A DNA stretch of 64,000 nt from Symsagittifera roscoffensis (lineage: Eukaryota; Xenacoelomorpha; Acoela; Convolutidae): positions 5,382,193 through 5,446,192 of the forward strand of contig NC_087062.1 of NCBI RefSeq assembly GCF_963678635.1, read 5' to 3'. Position 1 is the stretch's first letter. The number at the start of each line of letters is the position of its first letter. This document shows, piece by piece, positions 1-10,839 of the stretch. A program made the translations under genes and the position numbers. Under the pieces are notes generated by a model. It saw only the letters and a program-made list of their open reading frames with translations. It searched no databases and was not told where the DNA came from.

Positions 1-164
1 ATTCAACGGTTAAGCATAATTGAAATTGAAACGTAGAATTGAATCTCCTCCCTTTTTCGGTTTTCTTTATTTTAAGCACATCAGAAATCCGCATTTTGGG
101 AGCTGCTTTTAGTACTGTACTTTCCGTATCATTTCAAGGGCAAATTATTTCATAATTATAGTCT

Positions 165-805
165 AGGGTGAAACTGTTAACATGGGCCTTCATATTTCAA
201 TTTTCCTAAAAATGTGTAAGACTTCATATTTATATTTTTTTAAATTAGAAAACTGATCCAAAAATTTCTAAAAAACGGCCCATGTGATCAATTTTTTCTC
301 CAAAAATGACCAATTGAACAGTTTCCTCCCTAAAACAAAAACTCAAAACCAAGCAGTAAGGCCTGCGTGAACAATCGAATCTTATTGGCTGCAAAATAAG
401 ACTTTTAATCAAGTGAAGACTCTCCCTTCAAATTTCATTCAAGGGTGTAAATTAATCATCTGGTCCAAAAACAAAAAAAAATCAGACACATTGAAGTGCA
501 GTCGGAACAGTAAATTATCTTAGTATTCAAAAACACAGTGTTTGCTATTTCATTAGGAAATAGCAAACTCTTCAAACGCTTGTTCACTTGGTTAAAGCAA
601 ACCTAAGATTGTTCACTTCGTTAAAAGCATTTTTTTTCATCCAATCACATTTGAGCATAGTACATGCAGGCCTTACTGTTTGAGTTTGTCATTTAATTTT
701 AAGAGGGAGATTGTTCATTTGCTCTACTAAGGGGGAAAATTGTTCGCATAAGACCCCTTCCTCCATTATATATCTGCTCCGGCATATTTGCAAACGCTTT
801 GTTTT
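165..805 (+). repeat. Dispersed repeat R1, copy a
   Basis: This stretch shares most of its sequence, in the same orientation, with 5110-5635. Both begin with GGGTGAAACTGTTAACATGG and end near the shared words CTGCTCCGGCATA and TTGCAAACG. Inside lies an 11-bp perfect inverted repeat (540-550 with 558-568, 7-base loop), and the second copy keeps a 10-bp stem at the same place. Copy b lacks about 100 bases present here around 300-400. No open coding frame was recognised. It is probably a non-autonomous mobile repeat, but its ends and any target duplication could not be fixed. Confidence 0.75.
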
Positions 806-1176
806 TTCTCAAACAAAAAGTACCCAAAAAGTACCAAGAAAATAATTGAACAAAAAATGCAATCAACTGACTTCAGCGGCGGATCCAATGTTTTTTCAAT
901 TTTTTTTTGATAATTTTGGCTTTTTTAGGTCGACCAATTTGATTTTTCGAGCATCCCCAGAACACGATAAAAACCTATTTTGGCCAAAAAAAATAAAAAC
1001 CGAAAGTTGCGTTTTTTCGGTGATCGCTCCCCTTCAAGTTATAGCCAATCATGTCTCTTATGCAACCACTGGAACCCCATCATATCTCTTTCAGACTTCC
1101 AAATACTGATTTCTGATTGGCTAGCATAGCTTTCGGTCACTGCGCTTTTGCGAGGAGAGACTCCCCTGAAACTTAC
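806..1176. other. No gene seen (intron or downstream of exon)
   Basis: This is AT-rich sequence next to the splice donor of the exon at 1177-1321. An 87-codon open frame on the plus strand (846-1109) is rich in Phe encoded by T-runs and shows no domain, so I treat it as chance. Nothing else was recognised. Confidence 0.5.
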
Positions 1177-1321
1177 TTTTTCTTCGTCACATTAATGGTT
1201 GCATTGTCCCAATATGATACTACGAATCCACGGATCGATCCAAAAGCCGGCTGAGTCCAAGACAATTTAATCTCCTTCTCGTCGTTATCGTAACAATGCA
1301 GTGCTTGCACCGGGTTAGGCT
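1177..1321 (-). CDS. FN3 domain exon (first half), 3'-most exon seen
   Basis: The exon is bounded by an acceptor ending TTTTTTTAG and a donor GTAAGT (minus strand). It starts in phase 1 and ends in phase 2. It encodes about 48 residues containing PNPVQALHCY and KLSWTQP, the usual start of an FN3 domain: an interdomain Pro-rich linker, strand A, then the conserved Trp of strand B. NATINVT holds two possible N-glycosylation sites. The last base of exon 36952-37191 joins its first two bases to give Lys and keep the frame. The second half of the domain would lie beyond the left edge. GC content is clearly above the flanks. FN3 identity is quite secure; membership of the same gene as the exon 35 kb away rests on strand, phase and domain logic. 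Confidence 0.72.
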
Positions 1322-1378
1322 CTAAAAAAATTTAGACGGATTTAAGAGGAATGATGATGATTCTATTTACGTAATTTT

Positions 1379-1408
1379 CGTAAATAGAGTCTGTTTACTC
1401 TATTTACG
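1379..1408. repeat. Short perfect hairpin
   Basis: An 11-bp inverted repeat (CGTAAATAGAG at 1379-1389 with its complement at 1398-1408) surrounds an 8-base loop. The motif TATTTACGTAATTTTC also occurs twice in direct orientation here, so it may be remnants of a small palindromic repeat. Confidence 0.6.
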
Positions 1409-1439
1409 TAATTTTCAGCAGATGAAATTCAATTAAACT

Positions 1440-1770
1440 CAAAATTATAAGGTATTCGGGACTGAGTTCTTTTGCTGAGCAACGCTCTTCTTAGCGACTG
1501 AAGGTCGTATTTTTGCATCTACAATTTTCACATTGTACCATAATTGCAGCCAAAACTGGTCAGGTTGTGGAAGACCTGAAGCTAGAGGTCAAGTGAGAGC
1601 TTGTGTTCATACATGTCATTGCCATGGCAGGGTATTGATTTCACGATCTGTCGATCACAAAGTGAACGCCTGACCACAATGCTATGTGCTTCCAAATGGT
1701 TTGGTTAATTTCTACTAAGGTTTTAAGCCATAGGTTGTGAACCAACTTGTTAATGTTACAGTCAAGCCGA
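1440..1770. other. GC-richer island with short Cys-rich open frame; coding status unclear
   Basis: Base composition rises well above the surroundings. On the plus strand a frame without ATG (about 1481-1675) reads through a Cys-rich stretch including NWSGCGRPEARGQVRACVHT. On the minus strand a strong acceptor (TCTAGCTTCAG, about 1580) opens a frame containing FWLQLWYNVKIVD. Either may be an exon or an exon relic; no good donor completes the minus-strand version. I cannot assign a family. Confidence 0.3.
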
Positions 1771-1907
1771 CGAGTAATTTGGAACCAGTTCTAAACTAGT
1801 AATTATAATTGGATATAAATACAATTATATTATTGATAAAACTATCACTATAAAATATTACTAACTAACCAATCATATTCCATCTCTAACATTGATACTT
1901 ATTTGTA

Positions 1908-1937
1908 AGTGCTGAAACTTCTTGTAGTTTCAGCACT
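1908..1937. repeat. Perfect 12-bp hairpin
   Basis: AGTGCTGAAACT at 1908-1919 is followed by a 6-base loop and its exact complement at 1926-1937. There are no coding or terminator-like T-runs beside it. Function is unknown. Confidence 0.7.
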
Positions 1938-2439
1938 AGAACAATTTGAATAAATTTTAGCCTACAGTTGTTCTCCTTCTGGATAAACTCCAAGAACTAA
2001 TTCGCGAAAACCAGTATACACTAGATCTTTTGAGACTAGGAGATATAAAAGTTAGTTAAGATTGGTATTAGACAGAGAAGTTGCTCGAACCTATTTGGCC
2101 GAAAATAGGATAGCGTGACAAAAAGCGGTGTACCTTATCTGAAATTACTCTATGAGTACAGACCAAAGGTCAAACTTCATCTTGTGCGACCATCCGTCTC
2201 GAACAAGACCTTAATTAACTTAGAATTAGACAATTAAACCTAGAATTAGACAATTGCAAATTTGCAACAATGTTAGATGGGATAGACAATTTAATAGAAA
2301 TGTCTCTATGTCTCAATAAACCTACGCCAATTTTCCCAACCATACGAGAAGAACCAAGTATTACAAAATAACCAAGATCAAGGCGTGAACAACAGTCAGG
2401 CAACGGACCAATCTACTACATGATAGTACGACAAAAACC

Positions 2440-4335
2440 GGAACAAGTTTTTGTATTTAAAATACTTTATGCAGCAAATTTAGATTTTCCTTTATTGACA
2501 TGAGAATTATTTGAAAAATCATTTCTTAACAACTCATTTGGTGCTAAACTTAATATTTCAACAATAATGACTGATAAAAGGAACACAAGTCGTTCCCCCC
2601 AAAATCTGCAGTTAATCAAAACTTTTGAATGAATAAATCATTGAGAAAAATACAAAAATTGGATAATATTAAAAATTATAGTTAATTCCATAAATTCACA
2701 CACATCATTTTTTTTCATCCCAGCTTCATCACCTAAAACATACCAGCATAAATGCAAAAACTAATATCATATAAACTTTAACTTTTAAGTTTTTTTTAAT
2801 AATTCACTTTTATTTCATAAACAAACCATCAAAGTTTTCCTTGGATCTTTAATTTCACTTAAAACTAAATTTGTTTTATTCAATTTCTGATCATCAAAGC
2901 TTCCCTTGGATCAAATCAGAACAATTTTGTTCTCCCCACCCCAAGATTTTAAAAGTGTCTAACGACCTCAAACGTCGATTCACTCTCCAAATTTTATGAA
3001 CGACCCAGCACTAATAGAATTTTTTGAAAAACGAACCATTTAAATTAAGATAGAAAGTGAAGAACTTCGGTTACTCTTCTATGAGCCCTTCCTCATAGAT
3101 GACCCGGGCTATAACCGTTAAATAATTAGTAAGTCGTAAAATTGTATCTAACAACCTACCTGTGTTCTAATGATACCTGAACCTTGTGGATTGATTTACT
3201 ATTCTCCAATTCTTGATCATAAATCACAACCCCTAGGTAAGTCATTCATAAAGTAAAACCTAGTCACGAAAAAGTAAAAAATCAAACTCACGAATTTATA
3301 TACTCTCTCCAACCCGTCAACTACGACAATTTATGCCCCAAGTTAGAATAAGCACAGAAAAACCGTAGGAACTAACTGTTTGGGAAAATAGAAACTCTAA
3401 CACCCGAGTATTGCATTCATCATAGTAAACCTTATGTCAAGAGATAATCTAGGCAGTAAACAAACGCTCATTTTACATAACTGTTCAATTAAAAACGAAA
3501 GATACGATCTTGTAATCACACAGCACAGACAAACAATAGGATTTGTAAGATCAAAAAGATAAACACAGAAAAAGACAATTATGACAAAAAAAGCAAATCA
3601 TCAAAAGGAGATTTTCAAAAAACGAAACGCAGTCTCACAATAAGAAACAACCACGATACAGGAACTTTAAGACTTGAAAGATTCAATAAACAAGAAAAAC
3701 CCGATAGAAAATCAAAACTTTATCTGACTCAGATGCTATAACACACTCATCATTTCAAGGAAAACGCAGAATAAACAAATCATGCATTAACAAACCAATA
3801 CGCCTATACAATTGGAATCAACCAATAAGACATATTGAGTTACAACAGTTCTACAGTACATCAAATTTTCAACAAACTTCCATTTTTCATACAATCACAA
3901 AGTGATCCCGCTCGAGGACAAGTACAATTTTGACACAACTTAATTGTAATTTTTTTTCGAAATAGGAAAGAGCCCATGTAAACAAGAATCTCCTGAAATA
4001 AGAATAAAACGACAAATCCCTGATCACTATCTCAAACGTATATGTCATATAAAATCATTTTACGGTATATTCAGAATCGAAATTTTATCACCACAATCAA
4101 ATATGCCTAAACATCGAAAACAAACATACGATATAGATACAGAATTCTCAAAAGTTTTCACAGATTATATAAAAAAAATACCAAAACCAAAATTCACCAA
4201 GAGCAAACTCAATAATCATAAATGATGTTTTTTCAATTATTTATGGCTATTTATCTATATTAAAGTTGAAAAAAAAACACAAAATGAGTCACCGCCTCAA
4301 ACATCCCTTCACTCAATTGTAAGACAAGAAGTCTA
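2440..4335. other. Purine/A-skewed gene-free stretch
   Basis: The plus strand here is strikingly rich in A with some C and poor in G and T compared with the neighbouring kilobases, which are more balanced or T-rich. No open frame, domain or repeat was recognised. The skew runs from about 2.4 kb to the start of repeat R2 at about 4.34 kb, and it may mark a single inserted unit. Confidence 0.5.
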
Positions 4336-4339
4336 TCAG

Positions 4340-4900
4340 TGATAGATGTTGCGGCTGATCAGGGGTAAGCATGGAACACCCCATGTATTAAGATGCGTCT
4401 TAGATTTTCGGTCTCCAGACTATGTATTAACATTGGGTTTAGAGTTTACAAAGTATTTAGATAGAAAATACAACTGGTAAGGTTTCAGTGTGATGGTAAG
4501 AGAAAGAAAATGGTACTTTTTTGGTTTTTGTGTGGAAATGTCTAATTTTTTTGCAAAAATTTTGGCGTGCGTTATCTAAATGTTAAAAATCACTGATTAA
4601 TTACGTGTAGATTGTGGAATGCAGGTCTTTTTATTAGTTTTTTGGTACATGGTAAGTCAATGGTAACAGTTTTCGAGCAACAGTTTTAAAAAAATAAACT
4701 TCAAAACACAATAAGATTTGTTAATTAAATCGACCTATTTACTAATTTATTAGATAATCCTACTTTTTGAAACAGCTACCTGAAACTTCAAAAAAAAACA
4801 ATTTTTTTGTGAAAAAAAAACAAAAAACAAAGAAAGTATATAAATCACTGCATCGTATAGTATTTTTACTGTCATAGTTTAAACCTACAAACAAAAAACT
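4340..4900 (+). repeat. Dispersed repeat R2, copy a
   Basis: This copy is similar in the same orientation to 12395-13060. Shared landmarks include GATAGATGTTG/GTAGATGTTG near the start, GGTAAGAGAA, GAAATGTCTA followed by a T-run, and ATGGTAAGTCAATGGTAA. The two copies stand about 8.1 kb apart and bracket the provirus remnant. No coding capacity was seen. Confidence 0.6.
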
Positions 4901-5109
4901 ACACATTTACTTAAAATTACTTAAAAAATTTAAAACAAGCCCATCATGAATTTTATTCAAACTTCTCTGGTAGAATTTTCAAAAAAAATTCTGAATAAAT
5001 TGCGTAAAATCGACACAAATTATCAGTTTTTTGTAGTTTTCTGGGAACCATTCGCCAATACTTCTTGGAACCATTCGCCAACCATTCGTTAGAAAAGAAT
5101 AAACTCTTA

Positions 5110-5635
5110 AGGGTGAAACTGTTAACATGGGTCTTCATATTTAAATTTTCTTGTGGCTTGCCTAAAAATGTGTAAGGCTTTATAATTATATTTTTTAAAT
5201 TAGAAAACAGATCCAAAATTTTCTAAAAAAACGGCACATGTGAACAACTCTCCCTTCAAGTTTTAGTAAAGGGTGTAAATTAATCATCTGGTCCAAAAAC
5301 AAAAAAAATCTGACACATTGAAGTGCAGTCGGAACAGTAAATTATCTTAGTATTCAAAAACACAGTTTTTGCTATTTAATTAGGAAATAGCAAACTCTTT
5401 AAACGCTAGTTCACTTGGTTAAAGCAAACCTAAGATTGTTCTCTTGGTTAAAAGCGTTTTTTTTTTCTTTCAACACCTTTGAGTATAGTACATGCAGGCC
5501 TTACTGTTTGAGTTTGTTCATTAATTTTAAGAGGGAGATTGTTCATTTGCTCTACTAAGCGGAAAAATTGTTTGCATATGACCCCTTCTTCCATTAAATA
5601 TCTGCTCCGGCATAGTTGCAAACGTTTTTTTTGCG
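5110..5635 (+). repeat. Dispersed repeat R1, copy b
   Basis: This is a direct-orientation copy of 165-805, with an internal deletion and scattered substitutions. The conserved hairpin lies at 5368-5377 with 5385-5395. It ends just before the AT-rich lead-in to the capsid remnants. Confidence 0.75.
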
Positions 5636-6004
5636 CCTTTTTGATGAGTGAAAATTATCCATCTTTGCCATCGTTTGTTGAATTACATCTAAAAGAAAAG
5701 AAATTGATAGCTTGATGAACCAATTTAGGATTAAAATGTTAGATTAATAACTTTTTTATCAATTTATGTATTGAATCAATAAAGTCCCAAACGCAAGTCT
5801 TATGAACTGGATAAAAGTTTTTGATCACTGTCTTACAGTCAAGTTTGAAAAACTTTCTTGGGTTTTCAATTAAACAGCATTCATTATCAACTTTTTCTAG
5901 AGATTTATCTCTGAAGAAAAAAAAATAGATAATACAGAGACAATAACAGTGGAAAATCCCAAAAACGTTAAAATATTTTTATAGGAACTTCAAAAATACT
6001 AGAC

Positions 6005-7250
6005 TCAAAAATATTTGACAGTTTTAGCAACTGTTCCAAATTTGTCCATTTGGTTATTTGATAGTCTTTTTCCCAAGACTATCACTTCCGTTTCTTGCTC
6101 CAAGGGAAATTGGAAAAATTTTTCCAATCTCAGGCTTTCTCTACTAAGTTCTGGATAATAGAACTGTTCAGCTGCATCCTGTAGTGAATTCAAGTCAAAA
6201 ACCAAAATATAATGATTTTGAAAATCTTACAAGGGAAGAGCTGGGATCTTTGTTAAAATGCAATCCTTTCTTTGTTGTAACATAAGGGCGACAAGGAGAA
6301 GTTGTATCTAATGTAAAAATTGCTCTTCCACTCCGAATAACTCTAGGTCTTTCAAAACAAATTGTTGATAGCTGAAAGGATTTTTATGAAAAAGTCCTGG
6401 AACAGTTGAATTTAAATTCATCGCAACAGCTAATCTTCTTGTTGGAGCGATACTGAATTTATTTTCTTGTATGAATTGTTTTTGACGAGATGAAATGATA
6501 AGGTTCTTGCTGTAGTTTCCATGTAATTGTATTGAGCAGGTTCTCTTTCCAGATTCCATTGCACGTATTGATGGTTAGGTTCAGCAACTAAATTTCTTCT
6601 AGTAAACAGCGAACAACCAACATTTTTCAGACTAACATTTGGATTATCAGATAGCATGTAAAAATTAAGTCTAGCTCGAATAAGTTTAAAACGAACTTTG
6701 GTCTTTGATAGTAACAACTTTTGGCAAGTAAACAAAACAATGGCAAGCCTCTCATTGAGATAAATTTTATCCCTGTTCCTAAGGAGTTTGTTTTATCAAT
6801 GTATGGATGCATATCAAATGCATCAGCATATTCTTCGAAACTGTATTCATGACCAGCAAGTATTCCTTTATTACTCACTGCTGACGAGTTGAATTCGTTC
6901 CATATTTTTGCCTAATGAGGATATAAACCATTGGCGTTGTAACCCATTGTATTGTTAAAATAAACTTCACAATTCGAGAATAGTGAACGTAGTAGATCGC
7001 TTACATAAGTTAAGTAAATTTTTGGTTCCTCATTTGAGTCATCCTCGGATTTTGCTTGATGTTCTGCTTTTTCTTTTTTGAAAGCATCAAACAATCTTCC
7101 CTTGAATAATTGAAGAATTAAACTAAGATGGGTATCACGCATATCTAAGTTGACATTACGATTCGTTTCAAATTCAAACTCAATACTGTTTTCATCAAGA
7201 GAAGTGATGTGGAAGAAGACATAATTGTTTCCAAAACTGGGACTTTATCA
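6005..7250 (-). pseudogene. Major capsid protein remnant (double jelly roll)
   Basis: Overlapping frame fragments at 7142-6912, 6878-6627, 6735-6430, 6559-6308 and 6205-6005 together cover a single long protein of roughly 400 codons, the usual size for Polinton-type major capsid proteins. Early residues include EPKIYLTYV and VYFNN; the middle has EYSFEEYADAF and a Phe/Leu-rich strand; the later part has NPFSYQQFVLKDLELFG, and the end has YPELSRESLRLE. These match the family in order. At least four frame changes and one stop (near 6912) separate the pieces. The protein would form the trimeric capsomer of an icosahedral virion. It is last in the block, downstream of the basic protein. Confidence 0.75.
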
Positions 7251-7369
7251 AAAATCTTCAATGAAGAATTAGTAAAAGCCTTTTACCGAAAATGACGTTG
7301 TTTTATACTCATTTTATATTGTCACAGGTGTCTTCGCGAGAGCGACTGGTTTTCGATCTACTTTTTTGA

Positions 7370-7680
7370 GAAATGGATCAGGTTCTACGCTTAGATTTTT
7401 TTCCACCTCCCAATTGTTTCCGAACTGTTTTTGTTCCCACATCTTTTGCAAAAGTTTTGAGTTTTTTTTCGTCCACCAACAACTTCCCCAATCTCTGGAG
7501 TAGCAATTTCAAGCAAATCTGCTCCAAATCTATTTGCAGCTGGGACTATATATTTTTTAGTAAAGGGGATTGCAGTTGTCCCAAGAGTTTGTACAAGAGC
7601 TCCAAAACCTCTTCCACGTTGTCTTTTATGACCTCAAAAAAAATGGATATCAGCAAAATTTTGAGCGATCATTTCGTATG
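7370..7680 (-). pseudogene. Small basic glycine-rich virion-associated protein remnant
   Basis: Minus-strand reading gives Met followed by an early in-frame stop, then about 80 open codons beginning RGRGFGAL, a hydrophobic middle (TLGTTAIPFTKKYIVPAANR) and a Lys/Arg-rich tail (KKLKTFAKDVGTKTVRKQ then a Gly run). Position between the capsid genes, size and basicity fit the minor core or virion proteins of Polinton-like elements. The exact function is unknown. The opposite strand also shows a 102-codon frame (7373-7681), which I take as its shadow. Confidence 0.55.
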
Positions 7681-7689
7681 AAGTTTAAA

Positions 7690-8416
7690 TCAAAAATGAT
7701 TACCCGAAATCTTGTGGAACAAGAGAATAACTTGGGTAATTCCTAAGGATACAAAAAGAGTTTTTTCGCCTGTTTTATTTCTTAGTTCTATCTTAAAACT
7801 AGGGTAAATTTGTAAACGACTGATAATTCATGTACTTTACTCTAGAAATTATATCTCCACTTTTCACTTTGGAGATGAATGAAAGACAACGCAATAAAGG
7901 AGTTTTTGTATCACCGACTATGTTATATTTTATAATTTCACTATATATCATCAAAGAATCTTTTCTTATAATGTCGTAAAAAGACTTAAGATAATGTGGA
8001 CCTTTTCCTTTCACTATAACCCTATTTGATTTTGCTCTAAATCACAACCAAAAATCTAACCCAAGTCAGCTCTTTGAAGTATAGTCATAGTTTTGTTCGC
8101 CTATAAGTTTTTGAACGTTGTCATTCATGGCTACAATTATATTAACAATACTTGGATACAATCCAGGTTCAATCTGTATCGGTTGAATCTTTCATTTTTC
8201 CTCAGGATCTTCTCGCCCAACTATGAAAGTAATTTTTCCCTCAGTAACGTTTTGGTACAATGAAGCGTTTGATATTTCTGAAATCGCAACCTCCCATTCT
8301 CCTTTAGGATGTTTTTGCTCAGGTAGAAATTTTGTAAAAGAACGGATAACTTTTTTAATTTCGGGTAACAATTGAAAAAAAGCGTTAGAAACTAACTCAA
8401 TAGTAAAAGCATCCAT
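7690..8416 (-). pseudogene. Penton/minor-capsid-like protein remnant
   Basis: The protein starts at Met 8416 (MDAFTIELVSNAFFQLLPE). The first 74 codons include FLPEQKHPKGEWEVAISEI and LYQNVTEGKI, then a stop. Further open pieces follow at about 8014-7799, with YDIIRKDSLMIYSEIIKYN and LLRCLSFISKVKSGDI, and continue to about 7690. The combined length of about 230 codons and the position beside the major capsid gene match the conserved minor capsid (penton) family of these elements. At least one stop and one frameshift were seen. Confidence 0.6.
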
Positions 8417-8454
8417 GACAACTGATCGATAGAAGTTTAGTTTAAAAAAGATTT

Positions 8455-9594
8455 ACCTTCAATCTGAACATTTTCTCAGCTATTTTCATAAAATTTTCCC
8501 AAAAATTTTTCGAGACCTTTGATGATGTATGTAGAAGTTTTTTTGTAGATATTGTCGAAATTTCAAAAAACTGATCTGTAATTTGTGATTTGTATACCTT
8601 TCGAAAAAGAATAGCATATCCAACTTTGAATTTTAGTCTTTAATACCTTGTTAGAGTTTCATTGTACAGAACTGAGAGGAAATCAGTATTCGTGACATCT
8701 CTAAATGATTTCCCACTAGATCTATTGACGCGACAATTCCTTGTAGACACAAATTGAGGTAACTTGTGAATGAATTTTTCTGCATGATCTTCCAGTTAGC
8801 GGTAATTTCTGTGTTCTAATGATCAATTGGCTCTTTCTGCAAATGCAGCTTTTGTTTCATTCATTGTTGAGTAAACTTCAATGTCTTTCTCCTTGCAAAC
8901 TTTTTTGAAAATCACCCCATGTTCTGTTCTTTTATCTAGTTTTTCAGGAGTGTGTTTTTTTGAAAAATCTTGTTTTGTTAGCATGAAAAGTGTCTTTGGC
9001 ATATTTTGTTTTCATTAATTGAACTCTGACAAATTGTTCAAAAACATCAACCGCAACCAATAAATGTTTGATTCCATTGTTTTGTTTCGCTAGTTTGTCC
9101 TTAAAAGCTGAGTCCATACACAAAGTTTCATTAGTATATTTTGAAAAAGCTTGAAGTCTACGGAAACGTCTGGTTGGAAGACCAAATTTTGTATACAATG
9201 TCCTGGTTTGTAAAAATTGTTATACTATCTTTTTTGATGACAAACCGCTTGCTTTACTCAAGTTTCGCATAGAACCGTGCGCAGCTCTACCCCTAGAATA
9301 CATCTGTTTAGACCTTTTTTTTTTTCAGATTTTGAAAGAAACCCAAGTTCCTCTGTTTTTCGCTTTGGCATTCTTGTTGATAACAAGTTCAGATGGAATT
9401 TGAGTTGCTTCTAAAATGGTAAAGTAAATACCTGGAAAATCGGTTTTTTCTTTTTGCTTTAGTGCACACACAAAGTCTACAATAGATTCTTTTGTGTCTC
9501 GATTATCCAATATGATATTTTTTGACTGACTTGGTTTATTTCTAGGGGAACTCAAAACTAAATTAACCAGATGCTTATTGTTTCTCGTTTTCAA
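8455..9594 (-). pseudogene. DDE integrase remnant
   Basis: An upstream piece (9594-9325) ends NRGTWVSFKI. The catalytic core follows: CMDSAFKDKL carries the first Asp, LLVAVDVFEQF is the next strand, LDKRTE carries the second Asp, and KAAFAERAN carries the catalytic Glu 33 residues later. A C-terminal part about 8640-8530 (LKFKVGYAILFRKGI) resembles the SH3/chromo-like tail of these integrases. A frameshift lies at about 8955 and stops occur near 9240, 8825 and 8650. In intact relatives this enzyme inserts the element into host DNA. The DDE triad appears retained although the frame is broken. Confidence 0.75.
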
Positions 9595-9602
9595 CCTCGC
9601 AT

Positions 9603-9930
9603 TTACAGCACTGCAAATAGATTCAAAACCCTCTGGTACAATCTCGTCCTTTTCTTGCTTTTTGTTCTAATTTTCTTTTTTTTTATATATAAAGCGTACT
9701 TTGTGATTGAAAAACTGAGTAAGGATTTAAAACAAACTGATCCATACTGTGTCAATCGCTTAATGACAAAAGAAGTAATAAGATATATTAATTCTAAGCC
9801 TTTTGGCGAGCTTAAAATAGTTCTTCTTTTATGCAGTGAAGTTCTTCTTCGTGTGAGTTCTGATATTTCTCTTCGGTAATTTACTACGTATATTTTTCGG
9901 AGATCCCGTAGCTGGCCTCGTAGCAAATTT
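9603..9930 (-). pseudogene. Small basic protein remnant, in frame after the ATPase
   Basis: The distal part of a 233-codon open frame reads QKSFIHFLSQCLVNLLRG, then RREISELTRRRTSLHKRRT and a Leu/Ile-rich segment, ending in a Lys/Arg-rich tail. This layout (helix, basic Arg/Lys repeat, hydrophobic stretch) is typical of a short protein found beside the ATPase in Polinton-like elements; its function is not known. Here it has no stop separating it from the ATPase C-terminus, either because a stop has been lost or through frameshift. Confidence 0.5.
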
Positions 9931-10770
9931 ACAAGACATTGGCTGAGAAAATGAATGAAACTTTTTTGGACAATGGAAGATGAACTGTTTTTGAAAATTT
10001 TTGGATAAGTTTTTGAAATATTGGTAGTATAGAGACGTATTGTATGTTCATCGTCCAAAAACTTTGTTTCTGTTCCTGCTGATAAAAAAAATTTTGATGG
10101 AACCGAAGTGCTGTTTGTACAATATTTTAGTGAATCAACTGTTTTTGGAGTTAAATCAATGAGTAAATGACTATAAGGAATGGTTGCTTCATCTTGATAC
10201 CACTCTTTCAATTGTGATCCTAGACCTAGTTGTTGACTTAATGCATTGATTTGTAAAACATCTCTCCGTGATTTGAACAACACTCTATGTGTAGTTTGTA
10301 TCATCTCATCCCAATTTGCTTTGATGAAACAAGATTTGCTTAATATATTTTGTATTCAATCACCTGTGTCTTCCAACGGGAAAAATTTTTACAAACTGCT
10401 TACAATTTAAAATTTCTTCACAAGAGTCATCAAATATTAACAGATAATTTATTCCATTCTTGGAAAGGTTTCCAATCAGTTCAAAGTCGACTCCTTGGAT
10501 AAACTTATGGTTTTTTCTTTGCATTTGTCCATGAAGAGGTTAATTATGTTGATGAAATAAAAAAACTTTGACAATTTTTGGTTGAAATGTACCAATTTTT
10601 TTAACCAATCAAAAACAAAATGCAATTTTCCAGATCCATTTGGTCCAGCTAGCGAAATAAAAACTCGTTCTTTGGTAGAAATTATTTTGTTCATAGCTTT
10701 GGAGAAGGCAAAATTTAACCGGATCTGCTTAATAAAATTGCTACCCAGACTGTTGTTTCTCCACGTGTAG
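9930..10770 (-). pseudogene. FtsK/HerA-type genome-packaging ATPase remnant
   Basis: The Walker A loop SLAGPNGSGK lies at about 10650-10620, followed by FDWLKKLVHF and FFYFINI. After a frame break, NLSKNGINYLLIFDDSCEE (about 10470-10420) carries the Walker B Asp pair. Then come HRVLFKSRRD, INALSQQLG and LIDLTPKTVDSLKY near the C-terminus. Motif order and about 250-codon length fit the A32-like packaging ATPases of Polintons and adintoviruses, which pump DNA into the capsid. At least two frameshifts or stops make it non-functional. Confidence 0.72.
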
Positions 10771-10839
10771 TGGATAACATTATTCGAACGGTTGCACATG
10801 CTAGTATCAAAACTATGGTAAAAAATTGGCACGAAAAAA

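Noticed and set aside
846-1109. 87-codon plus-strand frame.
   Set aside because: Its composition is Phe/Lys from homopolymer runs, with no domain, no splice context and no conservation evidence.
2891-3724. A 278-codon plus-strand frame that stays open if TAA and TAG are read as Gln (as in some protists).
   Set aside because: The 13 TAA/TAG codons are about what chance predicts for such A-rich, G-poor DNA, and only the absence of TGA is mildly unusual. No domain was recognised and the frame ends at a TGA at 3725.
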